Assembly: GCA_963853835.1 (NCBI GenBank)
Contig: OY970823.1
Span: 65,047,845-65,111,844, forward strand
Length of the DNA stretch: 64,000 nucleotides
Source of the DNA: Calendula officinalis
Taxonomy: Eukaryota > Streptophyta > Magnoliopsida > Asterales > Asteraceae
Reading direction: 5' to 3'
This document shows, one piece after another, positions 23,082 through 34,129 of this stretch. The notes beneath the pieces were generated by a model. The model ran no database searches. It was not told the DNA's origin and saw only the letters and a list, made by a program, of their open reading frames with translations. Every line of letters begins with the position of its first letter. Position 1 is the stretch's first letter. A program made the translations under genes and the position numbers.

Positions 23082-23549
23082 TGTTGGAACATAAATGATC
23101 TACTACTGAAGATTGAATTACTACTGAAGAATGGAAGTTACTACTGATCTTGAAGTTACTACTGCTAAAGGCAAAATACTACTGATGATCTGATTTACTA
23201 CTGATGAGCGTATCTGGAACAGATCAAGTCCGAGATTCTAGTAAAGTTAGTTATAGAATGTAAATCTTTATGAAATTCAATTGTAATCGATTCCTAGAAT
23301 AACTAGGTTAATATTTTAGGCATCAATGACTATTATATATAGTTCCTTATGAATTGTAAACATACGTGTATTGATCGAACGAATTAATACATTGAAGCTT
23401 TTTGTGATAAACTGTGTTCTTCTTTTATTCTCATTCAATTACAGTTTACATTGTTCTTAATCTAATAACATAAGTATTAATCCGCTGTAACTTCTTGTGT
23501 TAGTAGATCTGAGTTTCTAATAACTTTATTGAGTTATTCGATCCTGACA
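23082..23549 (+). repeat. 3' LTR of Copia-S
   Basis: 468 bp, TGTTGGAACATAA...GATCCTGACA. The first 120 bp carry six ACTACTG words at about 19-bp spacing. Confidence 0.92.
23102..23203. repeat. Six phased ACTACTG words in the U3 start of Copia-S
   Basis: ACTACTG begins at 23102, 23120, 23140, 23158, 23178 and 23197, that is, at steps of 18, 20, 18, 20 and 19 bp. Intervening bases are AT-rich and only loosely alike. The layout resembles a set of U3 enhancer boxes. Confidence 0.85.
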
Positions 23550-23606
23550 GTTAGTGGGTTGAGTTTGACAATAACATTCAATTGAGTAGTATATTTTCCT
23601 AGAAAC

Positions 23607-24053
23607 CAGGGCCGGCCCTGAATTCTTCAGAGCCCTAGGCGAACATTAATTATGGGCCCATATCGCAATTGTAAAAATTAATATAAATGCTAAAAGTACA
23701 ATTCAATTAACAAAACTCAAAACATTAACATCAAAAAGTAAAAAATTTAGCCTCAAGTTGAAGAAATTTGGCGAAATAGAGAAAAAATGGAGCAAAATCT
23801 TCTGTTAATTTATTTCTATTATACGGATTACAATTTAAAAATTAAAGTAAATACAATGCATGATCTCCTAATCCCTAAACTTGAGGAATAGTCTGGAATA
23901 CTACAAACATCGTGATGATAGTGGCTATGACTTTTCAAATGAGTAAAAAAGTTGTGGCTTAAAAAATAAATAGGGTTAAAAAAAATTATAGGCCCTGTAA
24001 AAAAATTAGGTATAGGCCTGGGCCTATCACAAATACTTTCAGGGCCGGTTCTG
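23607..24053. mobile_element. Non-autonomous hAT element (447 bp)
   Basis: Terminal inverted repeats CAGGGCCGGCCCTGAA (left) and CAGAACCGGCCCTGAA (right, reversed), flanked by an exact 8-bp TSD, CTAGAAAC, at 23599-23606 and 24054-24061. There is no transposase. A further GGCCC-rich pair lies just inside the ends. Confidence 0.9.
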
Positions 24054-24061
24054 CTAGAAAC

Positions 24062-25050
24062 CATGCCTTATATGAATAAACCCCACATTCTTTTCCACTT
24101 GAGGAAAAACCTTATGAAGAAAACTCCTCAAGGATATCATTGATAGTCAGTTGATCTAGACTAACTGGTTATTATACCCGTTGTAATATCATGCTACTAT
24201 GCATAAAAATACGTTGTCTGACAAAGAATTGACATAAAACACTTTACTTTTATGTGAATTTAACGTTAATAATATAATAATAATTCTAGGAATACTATAC
24301 GATGTAATTGTTTTCGAATAATTATATACTCTTAAATACCATTTATGTACATAATATGATTTGAATGTTCATACCACAATAATAACACACAATACCACTA
24401 GGCCAAAGCTTTTCGGTAATTGTAAGACCCCTGCCAACGGTGCCGTCGTAGGCACATCGACAGCCCGTCGAGGGTTGACACCGATGGCACGGAGCCGTCT
24501 TAGCTCACGTCGGTAGGATGGCGTCGTGGTGGAGACGGGGGAGAAGGGGGCGTCGTGGGCAGCCGGAAGAGAGAGGAGGGAAGAGAGAGGAGGGAAGAGA
24601 GAGGAAGAGGGTGTTTGGGGGTTGTACATCATGCATAAAGACTTGTACTATTGCCATTTTTTATATAAAATAGGTTTTTTTTCTTTATTTCTTTTTTATT
24701 ATTATAATATTTTATTTTTATTATAATTCTATTATTTTTTTTATTATAATGTAGTGTTTTTTTTTGTTTAATTAAAAATGATGATGTGGAAAGGATGCGT
24801 TTAGTGATGGGTTAGTGATGGGTAGGGTTGGCACGACCGTGTCAGTAGCGTGTCAGTAAGGATGTGCTGACGTGTCGCTACTGATGGGTTTAGTAATGGG
24901 TAAGGGTTGGGAGAGGCCTAATTGATAAGTACATGTGTTAACATTTGTCCCTAAATCTACTTAGCTATAAATTTTATTAATTATTTAATTGCGTTTCATG
25001 CCTTAAACAATTTCAAGAAAACATCAAACTAGTGTATTTAAAATTGTGCA
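24062..25050. other. Intergenic, includes GC-rich possible DNA-transposon remnant
   Basis: AT-rich flank, then a GC-rich stretch at 24430-24620 (GTCGTAGGC, CGTCGAGGG) and another at 24780-24915 with repeated GTGATGGGT and TGTCAGTA words. The two GC-rich ends may be the TIR regions of one degenerate element (CCTGCCAAC against the reverse of GTTGGGAGAGG), but I could not fix ends or a TSD. No gene seen. Confidence 0.4.
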
Positions 25051-27206
25051 TGTAACACTGCATTTTTTTTAAAGTAATTAAGTATTAATCTAAGTACGGA
25101 AGCATCTAGTTTAATTAGGTTTACAAACCATGGTCCCACAAAATATTACAACCAAAGTTAGTTAAAAGACGGTAATACTAAACACGGCTCGTTTTACAAA
25201 AACATATAATTAAAGCATGGTCAAACTTGCCGTCCAAGCCCGACCCATTCAAGTCATCCAACCTGAAATATGTCAATAAGGGAGGGATTAGCACAAAAGC
25301 TAAGTGAATGAATTCCTAACGCTACTAACTACACTATTCACTTAAACACGGAAGTTATAAACATCTCCGGTTGGGTAATCACTTAAATGAGAGGATCGGC
25401 GGCTTTGCGGGCCTTAAACCATGGTCGGCCAAAACCACGGTAACCGATAGCGTTTTGTATCCAACACCCCGGGCAACTCCCTCCCCTTAACCATGTAACG
25501 CATACAGGTAAGGTCGGATACCCTATTAGTCGATACACTGTGCCCAGCCGTTATCCATCCGACACTGACCTCATCCCGATTGTGCACATAGTCATGTATG
25601 GTATTCCCTAACACTGGGCATACATAACAAGTAGACTAGCTACGATAAACACCGCGAAACACGTCACGAAAGAGTTCCCAATCGCGAACTCAAGTTCACG
25701 ATCGCGAACTAGATTTCGCGTCGGGAACTCCGAACGTGAACTACTTCGCGACCATCAACCAACTTAGCTGGAGCCACTTCACGAACGCGAAGTGGAGTTC
25801 ACGCCGTGAACTCCCCATGTCTGGTAAATTCCTGCGATTTTTCACCAAAATGCCAATAGCAAATAAAATAACCGAAACCCAAGTTGTAAGTCGAATCCAC
25901 TGACCTTTCAACCTTCGGTTCCTTGACTCAGTGAGCTAGTATCACTGAGTATCCTTCCCGATTCCTGTCAACCATTGTACCGAGTTAGTGATCGATCTAT
26001 CAAATTGTTAAAACCGTCAATTTAGCAATTTACCAACTCAATATCACCAAGGCACATTCAAATGACCTTAACAACATATCATCATCAACAACAAGTCAAT
26101 TGACTGATTATGACCATCTAGCAATTCCCTACAACTAGTTGACCCAAACGGGCCAAAAACCCGAAAATTGCTACAACACTTCTAAGGCTATAAAAACTAT
26201 CACACATTCCATAGACTAAGAGTTCATCATAAACTAGCAATTCACAATCATTTAATAATTCCATCAAGATCATAATCATCACAATTCCAAGTATGATACT
26301 TCCAAGATCACTAGTTAATCAAATTGACCCAAACACCAATTAGATCCATTCACACAATAAACTATACTAGGTTTTCACCATCCATAACTTACCAATCATG
26401 ATTTCTCAACCTAATAAACAATTCTATCCAACCAAAACTCAAGAAATCCAAGATTCATCAAAACCCACCTTCAACTTCCACCATTAATGGAGGTTGAAGG
26501 TGATTTTCACCAAATCTTGTATTACTTCACCAATCTACCATACAAATGATGTAAAAACTTGCATAAACACATAAAACAACATCCATAACAAGATTCACCA
26601 ACAAATCATCAAGCTACATAAACCCTAGTTCAAACTCTAGCTCAAGAACACCAAGAACAATCAAAGGAAAGGATGAAACTTACTTCTAGACTTCTTCTAC
26701 ACAAACTTGATTATAAAAATCGGGTCCTAGCACCAAGAACAAGCTCAAGGAGATGATGAACAAGTAGAGAGGAAGAAGATGGAGTTTTTGCAATGAAATA
26801 GTGGATAAGGTGGTTTTGAACAAGTGAGGAAGCAAAAGAGGGTGTTCCCTCTTTTCCCCCTCTAAAGGCCGGCCAAAGCAAGGGGTGGGACCCCCTTGTT
26901 GGCTTTTCATTTAATTAACAATATATGTCTGAAAAGTCCCTTTCGTAATTAATTTATTTAAAATAGCAAACGGACTCCAATTTTAAAATCGAAAGCATTT
27001 CCGGAATGATATTTAACAAGGAATCCAAAGATATAAAAATCACGTTTTCATTCCTAATATATCACAAGTCGGGTATTTTAACCCCTTGGTTAAAATACCG
27101 CAAAAGGCAGCAGGCTAATTAAATTAACTAAGCATTTAATCAGGATATCATTTAATAAGATACCTTAAGGTCAATAAACTACTAGGCCGGGTTTTGGGAT
27201 GTTACA
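25051..27206 (-). mobile_element. Solo LTR D (2.16 kb)
   Basis: In element orientation it starts TGTAACATCCC (27206) and ends GCAGTGTTACA (25051). Flanks are GTGCA (25046-25050) and GTGTA (27207-27211), a 5-bp TSD with one later change. No internal region, PBS or PPT is present, so it is a solo LTR left by recombination. A CG-rich word array at 25670-25820 (TTCGCGTCGG, GTTCACGCCGTGAAC) matches the style of the Tekay-like LTRs. The minus-strand ORF at 26686-26910 lies inside it and is not supported as a gene. Confidence 0.8.
25670..25820. repeat. CG-rich word array in solo LTR D
   Basis: AATCGCGAACT, GTTCACGATCGCGAACT, TTCGCGTCGGGAACT, TTCACGAACGCGAAG and GTTCACGCCGTGAACT, followed by GTCTGGTAAA, which also follows the array of LTR B. 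Confidence 0.75.
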
Positions 27207-27211
27207 GTGTA

Positions 27212-28155
27212 TGTGTGTATATAAATTAGTATATGGTTATTTGTAGATACAGGACATAATCATCATTAACATACCAAAGGTGGTATGCTTAAATTTTGAT
27301 TTTCTGTCTATTATAAGTCATAATATTAAAATTTATAATATTGAAAATGTAAGAACATGCATGATACATATGTATTGAACATAATCGATTTAATTTGTTT
27401 GGCTGGAATGGTCACATTTATAAAAGTGATAGATGATTATGATTATGATGGTCCAACTAACTAACCAACTAGATAATGCATGAAGGTGGCACGTTGAGAG
27501 TCCAAAAGTTACAACACTTTAATATTATTATTTTTTGAACGGACAACACTTTAATATAACAAAGGACATGTCCAATAAAATCATAACTTTACACTTTACA
27601 GTTAAGCATCGTTCGACAAAACTGGTTTTATTATATATCATGATATAATAAACTCTTTGTCGTATTCATAGATAAGGTAAAATTGACGACAAAAATTATA
27701 TACAGTTCCTTCAAAAAAGATAGATATGGTAAAAAGCTACCGATAGATATGGTAAAATCGATAACTTTGTCACCATTTTTTGATAAATTCTTGGGTAAAT
27801 TCAAGAATTTCAATACAATGGTTTGAAATTGGGGTTATTGAAGTTTATCACATGCAAATTTTGTTGTGGGATGATTACTAGAGGCCCGCAATGATGAAAC
27901 AAGAAATTATGTTACTGATTGTGGAAAAATGTAATGTGTGTTTAGTTATGTCATTTGAGAATGATGAGATAACTACTACTGTTGAAAACAAGCCCACCAC
28001 AACTACCATCTCTGTGAAATTCAAAAGTGATAAATGGTAATGTGGGACTACCATTTGCATATTAGATTATTGTTATAGATAATAATAAATTAGCCTTTAA
28101 AGTTATGATCACGATAAACTATCTCGTAATGGCATAACTGTCCGAAATGATCTCT
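27212..28155. other. Intergenic, nothing recognised
   Basis: AT-rich sequence with no coding pattern. Short ORFs at 27631-27813 and 27878-28060 show no recognisable composition or domain. Confidence 0.6.
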
Positions 28156-28158
28156 TTA

Positions 28159-28800
28159 AGTGTTGTTTGGTTTTTTGGCAAAAGGTCTATGTAAGGTCTT
28201 TTGTCTTCGCGGCACAGACTACGCGCAAGGCTCGCACAAACGTTTATTTTTCAGAAGCTCGAACACCTTATATTGTCTGCCCAAAGTCTTCCCCATGAAG
28301 ACTTATACATTAACTTCTTGGGTTTTCTAAGATTAAAAAAAAAAAAACAAAAAAGGGAGCTCATATTGCCATCTCCTTCTCGTCGATCTCCCACACCCCT
28401 CCCACCGAACTTCTCCAACTCAGGCGGGCACATCCTCCTCCATCACCGCTCTTCTCCGACCTCCTTCTCTCCCGTCTCTTCTTCTTCAACTCAATGCCAA
28501 CTTCGGCGTGTCTTCTTCTGCGTCGTCTCCTCTTCTCTCTGCCGCCACTTCTCGTCGGTGTCTTCTTCTTCTCCATCGCGGGAGAACCTTAACCCCAAAG
28601 TGGTTCTCAATTTCGGCCCCAATTTTATGACATTTTTTGGCCCTATTTTTGCCCTTAAATCTGTTTTATGCGGATGTTAAAAAATTAACAATATTTATGT
28701 TGCAGACTGCAGAACTCTGATCAATCTCAGAAGTTGCAGCACTTGGCAGATGTGGTCCACAGACTGCAGATCTTTTTGCTCTTAGAAAACAAACAGCGTC
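28159..28800. mobile_element. PIF/Harbinger-like non-autonomous element (642 bp)
   Basis: Flanked by TTA on both sides (28156-28158 and 28801-28803). The ends are imperfect inverted repeats (AGTGTTGTTTGG left; GACGCTGTTTGT reversed right), continuing with a TTTTTnGC-like and a GTCT-rich block. Both arms carry CAGACT/GCAGACTGCAG words. A 159-codon plus-strand ORF inside (28201-28680) is Ser/Pro-rich from a CT-rich tract; it could be captured 5' UTR-like DNA and is not called a gene. Confidence 0.5.
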
Positions 28801-28972
28801 TTAGAATTCACATGTTTAATCTCTTCCATAAGTAAACACATTTACAGGATAGTCAGAGAAAGTTCGAAAACGACTGTAACAAATGTTAGTTGTCGACTTC
28901 AGGATCAATACATCGGCCACCCAGGTGAGCATATTATAAACGAGAATACCTTTTTCTTTTATGAAAGTTATA

Positions 28973-30452
28973 AGAGCATGTCCAACCATACGCTCTATAA
29001 AGCTTTCTATATCTCTATAAATTGTGGGACCAATGTCGCTAAACAAAATCTCAACTCCAACCATTATTCTTGAGTAAAATACACGGATCGTCCCTGTGGT
29101 TTGACCTGAGTTTTGGATTTGGTCCCTAAGTTCCAGAAATTACACCGATTGTCACTAAGTATTAGACTCCGTATTGGTTTGGTCCCTAACCTAACAGACG
29201 TTAAAAATAGCTGTTAAATCTGATCATGTGTAATTCACACGAGGGTATATTTGTCATTTTATCATCTGGTCTCTTTTATTAAATAAAAATTTAACCCTCT
29301 TGTCTCTTTAACCCTCTCCCTCCTCCCTTCCACCACATTTGCAGATGTGAACTCAAGTCTCTCAAAGATTCTTTGCCACCTCCATAACCAACCGGCCGCC
29401 ACAACCGATTTTCTTATGTAGAAAATGAAGTCCCCGGAGAGCTTTTCATTCAAGGGTTTCATTCAAATTTCTCCTCCATTTATATAAAATTTGAAAAGGG
29501 TTTTACCCTAATCCTACCTTGAGAGCTTTTCCACTTGAGCAATTATATTCCCTTCCCTGAAGGATGTGATAGCATTAATCCATCGAACTTTTGAGAATTT
29601 TAGAAGTCGTACTCCATTATAAATCTGCTGTAAACTAGCTAATTCAACTCTAGAAGGACCTAATCTCAAGCTGTAAAAATTCCATTATAAAGCTACATGA
29701 CGCCAGGATACAACAAATGCACACTTTATTCCTCTTTTTCTCCGGCGCCATTACCGTTTTGTTACTCGTCTGGACTTTGGATCAACATCAATCGAAGTCC
29801 AGCACCCCACTGTCTTCCCGGCAACATTCTTTTCTTGGTTTGATCTAGGAATTTAGATATTGATTTCGAATCTTGGGTTTGATTTAGGAATTTAGTTGAT
29901 TTTAAATTATGTAGGGACAATCAGAGAGTGGTGGTGTGGCCGACATTAGTGGCAGATGGTTGGGGGTTTTCTGTCGGAGAACGGTGGCCGACGGAGAGGT
30001 CACGGGAGATGAGAATGAATTATATGTGGGAGGGATAGAGAATGACATATTTACCCTCATATGCAGTGCAGATGACCAGATTTAACAGTCATTTTTAACG
30101 CCCGTTACGTTTAGGGACCAAAAGCAAGACAAAGTCTCGAAGTTAGTGACCATCCGTGTAATTTCTAAAACTTAGGGACCAAATCCAAAACTCTTGTCGA
30201 ACCACATGGACTATCCGTGTAATTTACTCATTATTCTTTTATTCAAGATCTTTCAAAATTAGTGGGACTTACATTACTCAAAAAGCATGTATGAGGTCCA
30301 TGGATAAAAGGATTACCTCAAAATAGTGGGACTTACATTACTTCAAATATAGAAGCATTTTTCACCCCCTCTATTTTAAAAGGGATGATAGGGATGGATC
30401 GAAGAGAAAATTACTTCAAAATAGAGGAATATAATATGATTGGAGATGCTCT
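28973..30452. mobile_element. MITE with GAGCATCTCCAA-type ends, split by a MULE
   Basis: Ends AGAGCATGTCCAACCAT (left) and, reversed, AGAGCATCTCCAATCAT (right). Without the nested element and one TSD it is about 313 bp. An internal block AGTGGGACTTACATTACT occurs twice on the right arm. A second member lies at 53192-53717. Superfamily not resolved. Confidence 0.6.
29072..30229. mobile_element. Mutator-like (MULE) non-autonomous element, 1158 bp
   Basis: Long inverted repeats of about 150 bp (GAGTAAAATACACGGAT left; GAGTAAATTACACGGAT reversed right, then TTTGGATTTGGTCCCTAAG in both). An exact 9-bp TSD ATTATTCTT lies at 29063-29071 and 30230-30238. No transposase. It is inserted in the MITE at 28973-30452. 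Confidence 0.92.
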
Positions 30453-30715
30453 AGGTATGATAATGGTAACACAATGTAGCTAAAAATGTTTCTAAATGCA
30501 ACATGAGATTTAACTAGATTTCAATCTCAAAATACATCAAGAGATGCTGCAAATTAAAAGGGCAGCACTTTAGTCGGTAAGAAGCATACTAAATTACTAA
30601 CTAATTAGATTACTCACTAACTAATGGTATACAAATGTTATCTAAGTTTATTTATAAAATTGTCATCATCTTAAAAACAAAGCATTGAACATACAAACCC
30701 GAAACCGAAAAGCGA
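30453..30715. other. 3' flank of the glutaredoxin-like gene
   Basis: AT-rich. It probably includes the 3' UTR of the minus-strand gene at 30716; no distinct poly(A) signal is claimed. Confidence 0.5.
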
Positions 30716-31648
30716 TCAACTGCAAATCGGGCAACGAACGAGCCCATTCTCATTACAATCGGTACATTTCACAGTAACCGTTTTCCCGACATGTTCGTCA
30801 TCATCACCGTTGATTTCATTCTTCAAAACCATCACCATTTTACAACTTCCATTACAACCAACACATGGTAAGAATCTTGCACCACCACAAACTTCACACA
30901 CATACCCTGCTTTTGATTTTGGTAAGCCTTCAAGTAAATGACCCAAATACCCGTCTTCTACTATTTTCAAAATCTCATCAGATCCACCAATATACCTGCC
31001 TTTGACAAAAACCCTAGGTGGCACCAATTCATGTTTTTCTTTCCCCTTCATTAGCTCCCAAAGTTCATCCCTAAAACCTCGATCCATTGATATATCTCGT
31101 TCGCAGAAGAAAACCCCAAATCCCTCAAGAACTGCCCTAACTGCATTACATGATTCAAATGTCTTCCGTACACCTCTCAATGTGGTTGTGTAGATCACTA
31201 ATTTGTTCTCCCCCTTTGGTGGGCAAATTTCTTCAAACCGATCAAGAAAAACCGGTTTAGAAACAGGGGATCTGATCAAGCTTGGATTTTTGTGGTTAGG
31301 GTTTGAATTTTCTGAATCTTTTTCAAGAAGAGCGTACCTAAATGGGGATGGTTTAGAGGGTTGTGGGGAAAACCGGAAGCTGTCGGTGGTGGAATCTAGA
31401 CCGGCCATTAACTCCCATGAGTTTATAACTTCAAGTGACGGTTCGGTTTTAGGTTCGGGAAAGACTGAGGCTAGGGTGAACCGGGGTGGCGGGGTGGGTG
31501 GTACGGTGGTCGGTGAAGATGAGGGGTCTAGGGTTAAGAGGCCGTAAGTGGTGGAGGTGAGAGAGACGATGTGGTGGCTGAAGGCGGAGCTACCGATTTG
31601 GGTGAAATCGTCATCTTGATTTAGTAGATGTGATGAAACACAACCCAT
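30716..31648 (-). CDS. Glutaredoxin-domain protein with C-terminal CxxC zinc-finger-like repeats
   Basis: 310 residues, single exon. The N-terminus MGCVSS has Gly2 and Cys3, a pattern known for N-myristoylation/palmitoylation, so membrane attachment is plausible. Residues 10-145 are Ser/Pro-rich and probably disordered. A glutaredoxin-like domain spans about 148-243 (KLVIYTTTLRGVRKTFESC, VPPRVFVKGRYIGG). The usual CPYC active site is replaced by TLRG, as is known for this plant subfamily, so classical glutathione-dependent reductase activity is doubtful. Four CxxC pairs follow (251-254, 262-265, 295-298, 306-309), probably binding zinc in a DnaJ-type manner. Length and architecture match the Arabidopsis At3g28850-type family. 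Substrate unknown. Confidence 0.92.
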   Translation of the reverse strand: MGCVSSHLLNQDDDFTQIGSSAFSHHIVSLTSTTYGLLTLDPSSSPTTVPPTPPPRFTLASVFPEPKTEPSLEVINSWELMAGLDSTTDSFRFSPQPSKPSPFRYALLEKDSENSNPNHKNPSLIRSPVSKPVFLDRFEEICPPKGENKLVIYTTTLRGVRKTFESCNAVRAVLEGFGVFFCERDISMDRGFRDELWELMKGKEKHELVPPRVFVKGRYIGGSDEILKIVEDGYLGHLLEGLPKSKAGYVCEVCGGARFLPCVGCNGSCKMVMVLKNEINGDDDEHVGKTVTVKCTDCNENGLVRCPICS

Positions 31649-32852
31649 CTTGATTTAATGCAGATTTGAAATTTGGGGGAGGAATTGAAAGAGTTTGAGT
31701 GTTGGATTCGATTTCAAATCAGGGTTGAATGCTTGGTTTTAGCGCCTGAAATTTATTTAATTTTGAATTCAGATGAAGGATGGATGGCAACAGTGAAATT
31801 GAAGGCTTGTTGCTGTCATATCATCATAGATTTAAGATTTGGGCCACCTGCCCCGTGTTGTTATATTTTTGGAATTTAATAAGAATTCTTTATTCATAAC
31901 CTATGTTTTAAAAATCGATTTAGCATTTAACAACCAATATTCTAAATATAGTTGTATAGAAAGGATTTGATTAACTTACTAATTTAACAAGATATTAATA
32001 TTATTAAGTGTTTATAATCCAATAATTATATAAATAATGCACAGCCATTAAAAAGTTAAAAGAATACAAATAAATATCACACCAAATAAAAAGTTTCCAA
32101 AATATATTTCTCAACTATCCTTATTATTTTTGAATTTCAAGATCTATAAAAGTACATATATCTATTTATTTATCAAGCGTTTCTAGAAAAATTAATTTTT
32201 TTCTAGGTCAACCGGATTTCATGTCCAACCGATCCCAGTATTATTTTTAAGTTCATTATATAGGGACTTTTCTTTTTTAATAACCGAGAAAACCTAAGGA
32301 TTATTACTAAAACTCCCTTATATAATCTTCAGTTTTCCTGTTTATAGGCGGGCAGTTCGTTTCGTTGATAAGTTAACTGTATTTAACTGATTTTCAGTCC
32401 ATGTGCCATTATTTTTCTGTAGCGAAGTTCATTAATCAACTTTGTTTTATAGTCAATTGTGTATATTGTTTATTGATTTTCTTGATTCTTTTGTAAAGAT
32501 ATGATCACGTGCAATATATATTTCTTATTTTTGTACACTTAAATAGTAACATATTCTTGTGCAATAATATTATGTCGTTTGACTTCATTTAGCTTTTTTA
32601 AGTAAACATTTCAGAATCTCTTGACATATTTTGTATCTTAACAAAGCGACAAAGGCAGAAATATATAAATTTAAAAGTAGTGATGTAGTATAAAACTTGT
32701 GAAAGAAATAAAAGGGTATTGTTGAAAGTAACAATACAAGCATTTACTATTACATTAACACAAATCTAAGTCTAACAAAGCAAAAGGGAGGTAAGAGTGG
32801 ACTCGAACTCCAAAATCATCCAACATGTCCTTCCACAAAACCTCAATCACCA
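31649..32852. other. Intergenic between the glutaredoxin-like gene and GRF
   Basis: Holds the promoter side of the minus-strand gene at 31648 and the 3' flank of GRF. AT-rich, and no other gene or bounded repeat seen. Confidence 0.6.
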
Positions 32853-34129
32853 TCACCTAACGTAAACTATCAAACGAGCTGCTGTTGGTAGTCGCACTAT
32901 CATTTTGCTCCATATTTTCAGTATTACTAATTCCCAAACACAAAGCTTCACCCAACCAGGGGCTGAACCGGCCCATGAACCATGGTTCAACCACTCATGA
33001 TCCGGTTTAAAAACATCTCCACACATTCCTCCATCACAGTTCAACATTCCAACCGCCATTTCAAAACTTTCCTGATCAAACTCGATCCCGTTATTGTTAC
33101 CGTTTCCACCCGATTGCATCGATAACGTAAGCGAACAATCGTCTCGATCTCCACCACTAATTCTTGACCATGCATCTATGAAGTCTTTCCTCCTTGCACC
33201 TGTTGCTGCTTCACTAGTATCAATATATGATCTTTTATATTCATGATTTCCCTGTTTATAAATTTGGTCCTTTTTTACTGACGGCTGAAAATGAAATTGA
33301 TTGTTCATTTGTGACATTGGGGTAGCAGTAGCACCATTATTACACCTCCATTGATCACAACCATAATAAGAAACACACCACAAGAATATATTTTTATTAA
33401 TTGAAATCACCTGTTTTGTTGATTTGCAGGAGAGATTATGGTGGGAAACTTTGATTTCCACAGGCTTTCTTGAACGAGATCTAGTTTTGTGAGCATGTCG
33501 CTCACAGTATTTCTGGTTAGGAGCTACATCTTTCGCACATCTCCATTTCTTCCCATCAGTTCTTCTACACCTCCACGGCTCCGGATCCGACCCATTTGAG
33601 AATCTCAAACCCGAACTCATCCCTGCCCAAGACACAAGTTTAGTAAAGCCGTATTAATCTTGAAGAATTAATTCTATTTTATTAGAGGTGGGGCTAAAAG
33701 ACCACAGAAAGTAAACCCAGTGACATCCTTTTATTATTAAAAAACTCTCTTTGAGACATTTAAACAAACAGTTGGTAGGCATACGGAAATAAAGATTTTT
33801 TTTAATTGTGATAAACGTACTGTTGATTGAGTGGATAAAGTTACGAGAAGTTGAGGAGGAACAGGAACTGAAGCCAGTATATACTTGTAGATCATTGTCT
33901 GTCTTTCGAGTTCTTGCCACTGATTTGCAGTAAAAAGCACTTTACCTGAAACACCCATAACTCTATCTGCAACAAGAGAAAACATGCATTTATTGGTCAT
34001 TCTTAAATTAACAAGATAATAACAGGATTTATACTTAAAGCTGCAACTTGGAGCACCTGCAGCTGATTTGGAACAAAACCCAGAAGCAAATTGATTAGTA
34101 TCACCACGAATTACAGAATTAGACAACAT
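32853..34129 (-). CDS. GRF: Growth-regulating factor (QLQ + WRC transcription factor), four exons, C-terminus frameshifted
   Basis: Plant-specific transcription factor that works with GIF co-activators to promote cell proliferation in leaves and meristems. My exon model on the minus strand: 34129-34057, 33966-33817, 33622-33411, 33284-32853; phases agree and give 288 residues. QLQ domain at about 35-70 (TANQWQELERQTMIYKYI, VPVPPQLL). WRC domain at about 87-130 with the C3H set Cys93, Cys103, Cys114 and His117, then an RSRSRK basic segment. The last exon carries a CSLTLSMQSGG motif. Near 32955-32962 the frame appears to slip by one base: downstream, the minus-1 frame continues LGEALCLGISNTEN and stays open to a TAG at 32857, whereas the annotated frame ends at 32853 with an unrelated tail. 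Exon 1 is short; the exon 2 donor (33816) was chosen for phase. Confidence 0.85.
33456..33476 (-). promoter_or_regulatory. miR396 target site in the GRF mRNA
   Basis: 21 nt on the minus strand at the end of the WRC coding region, encoding RSRKPVE. It has the known layout of GRF miR396 sites, TTCAAGAAAGC followed by CTGTGGAA with a bulged position. Known for the family: miR396 cleaves GRF transcripts here and so limits their activity in older tissue. Confidence 0.9.

Larger units (their letters stand above)
4222..23549 (+). mobile_element. SIRE-like Ty1/Copia element with extra 3' ORF (Copia-S), nested
   Basis: Order: truncated 5' LTR (4222-4446), PBS, gag, protease, integrase, RT, RNase H, a long extra ORF, PPT, 3' LTR (23082-23549). 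The IN-before-RT order and the YVDD box mark Copia. The RT region and iMet primer point to the SIRE/Maximus lineage. An 8.4-kb Gypsy element (7048-15481) splits it. Without that insert the element is about 10.9 kb as preserved. The shared 225 bp of the two LTRs differ at about two positions, so the copy looks young, yet all of its reading frames are broken. Confidence 0.9.

Noticed and set aside
24430..24915. Bounded MULE or hAT element
   Set aside because: Ends and TSD could not be matched; left as a possible remnant.
28201..28680. 159-codon ORF as a host gene
   Set aside because: Low-complexity Ser/Pro composition inside a TIR-bounded element.
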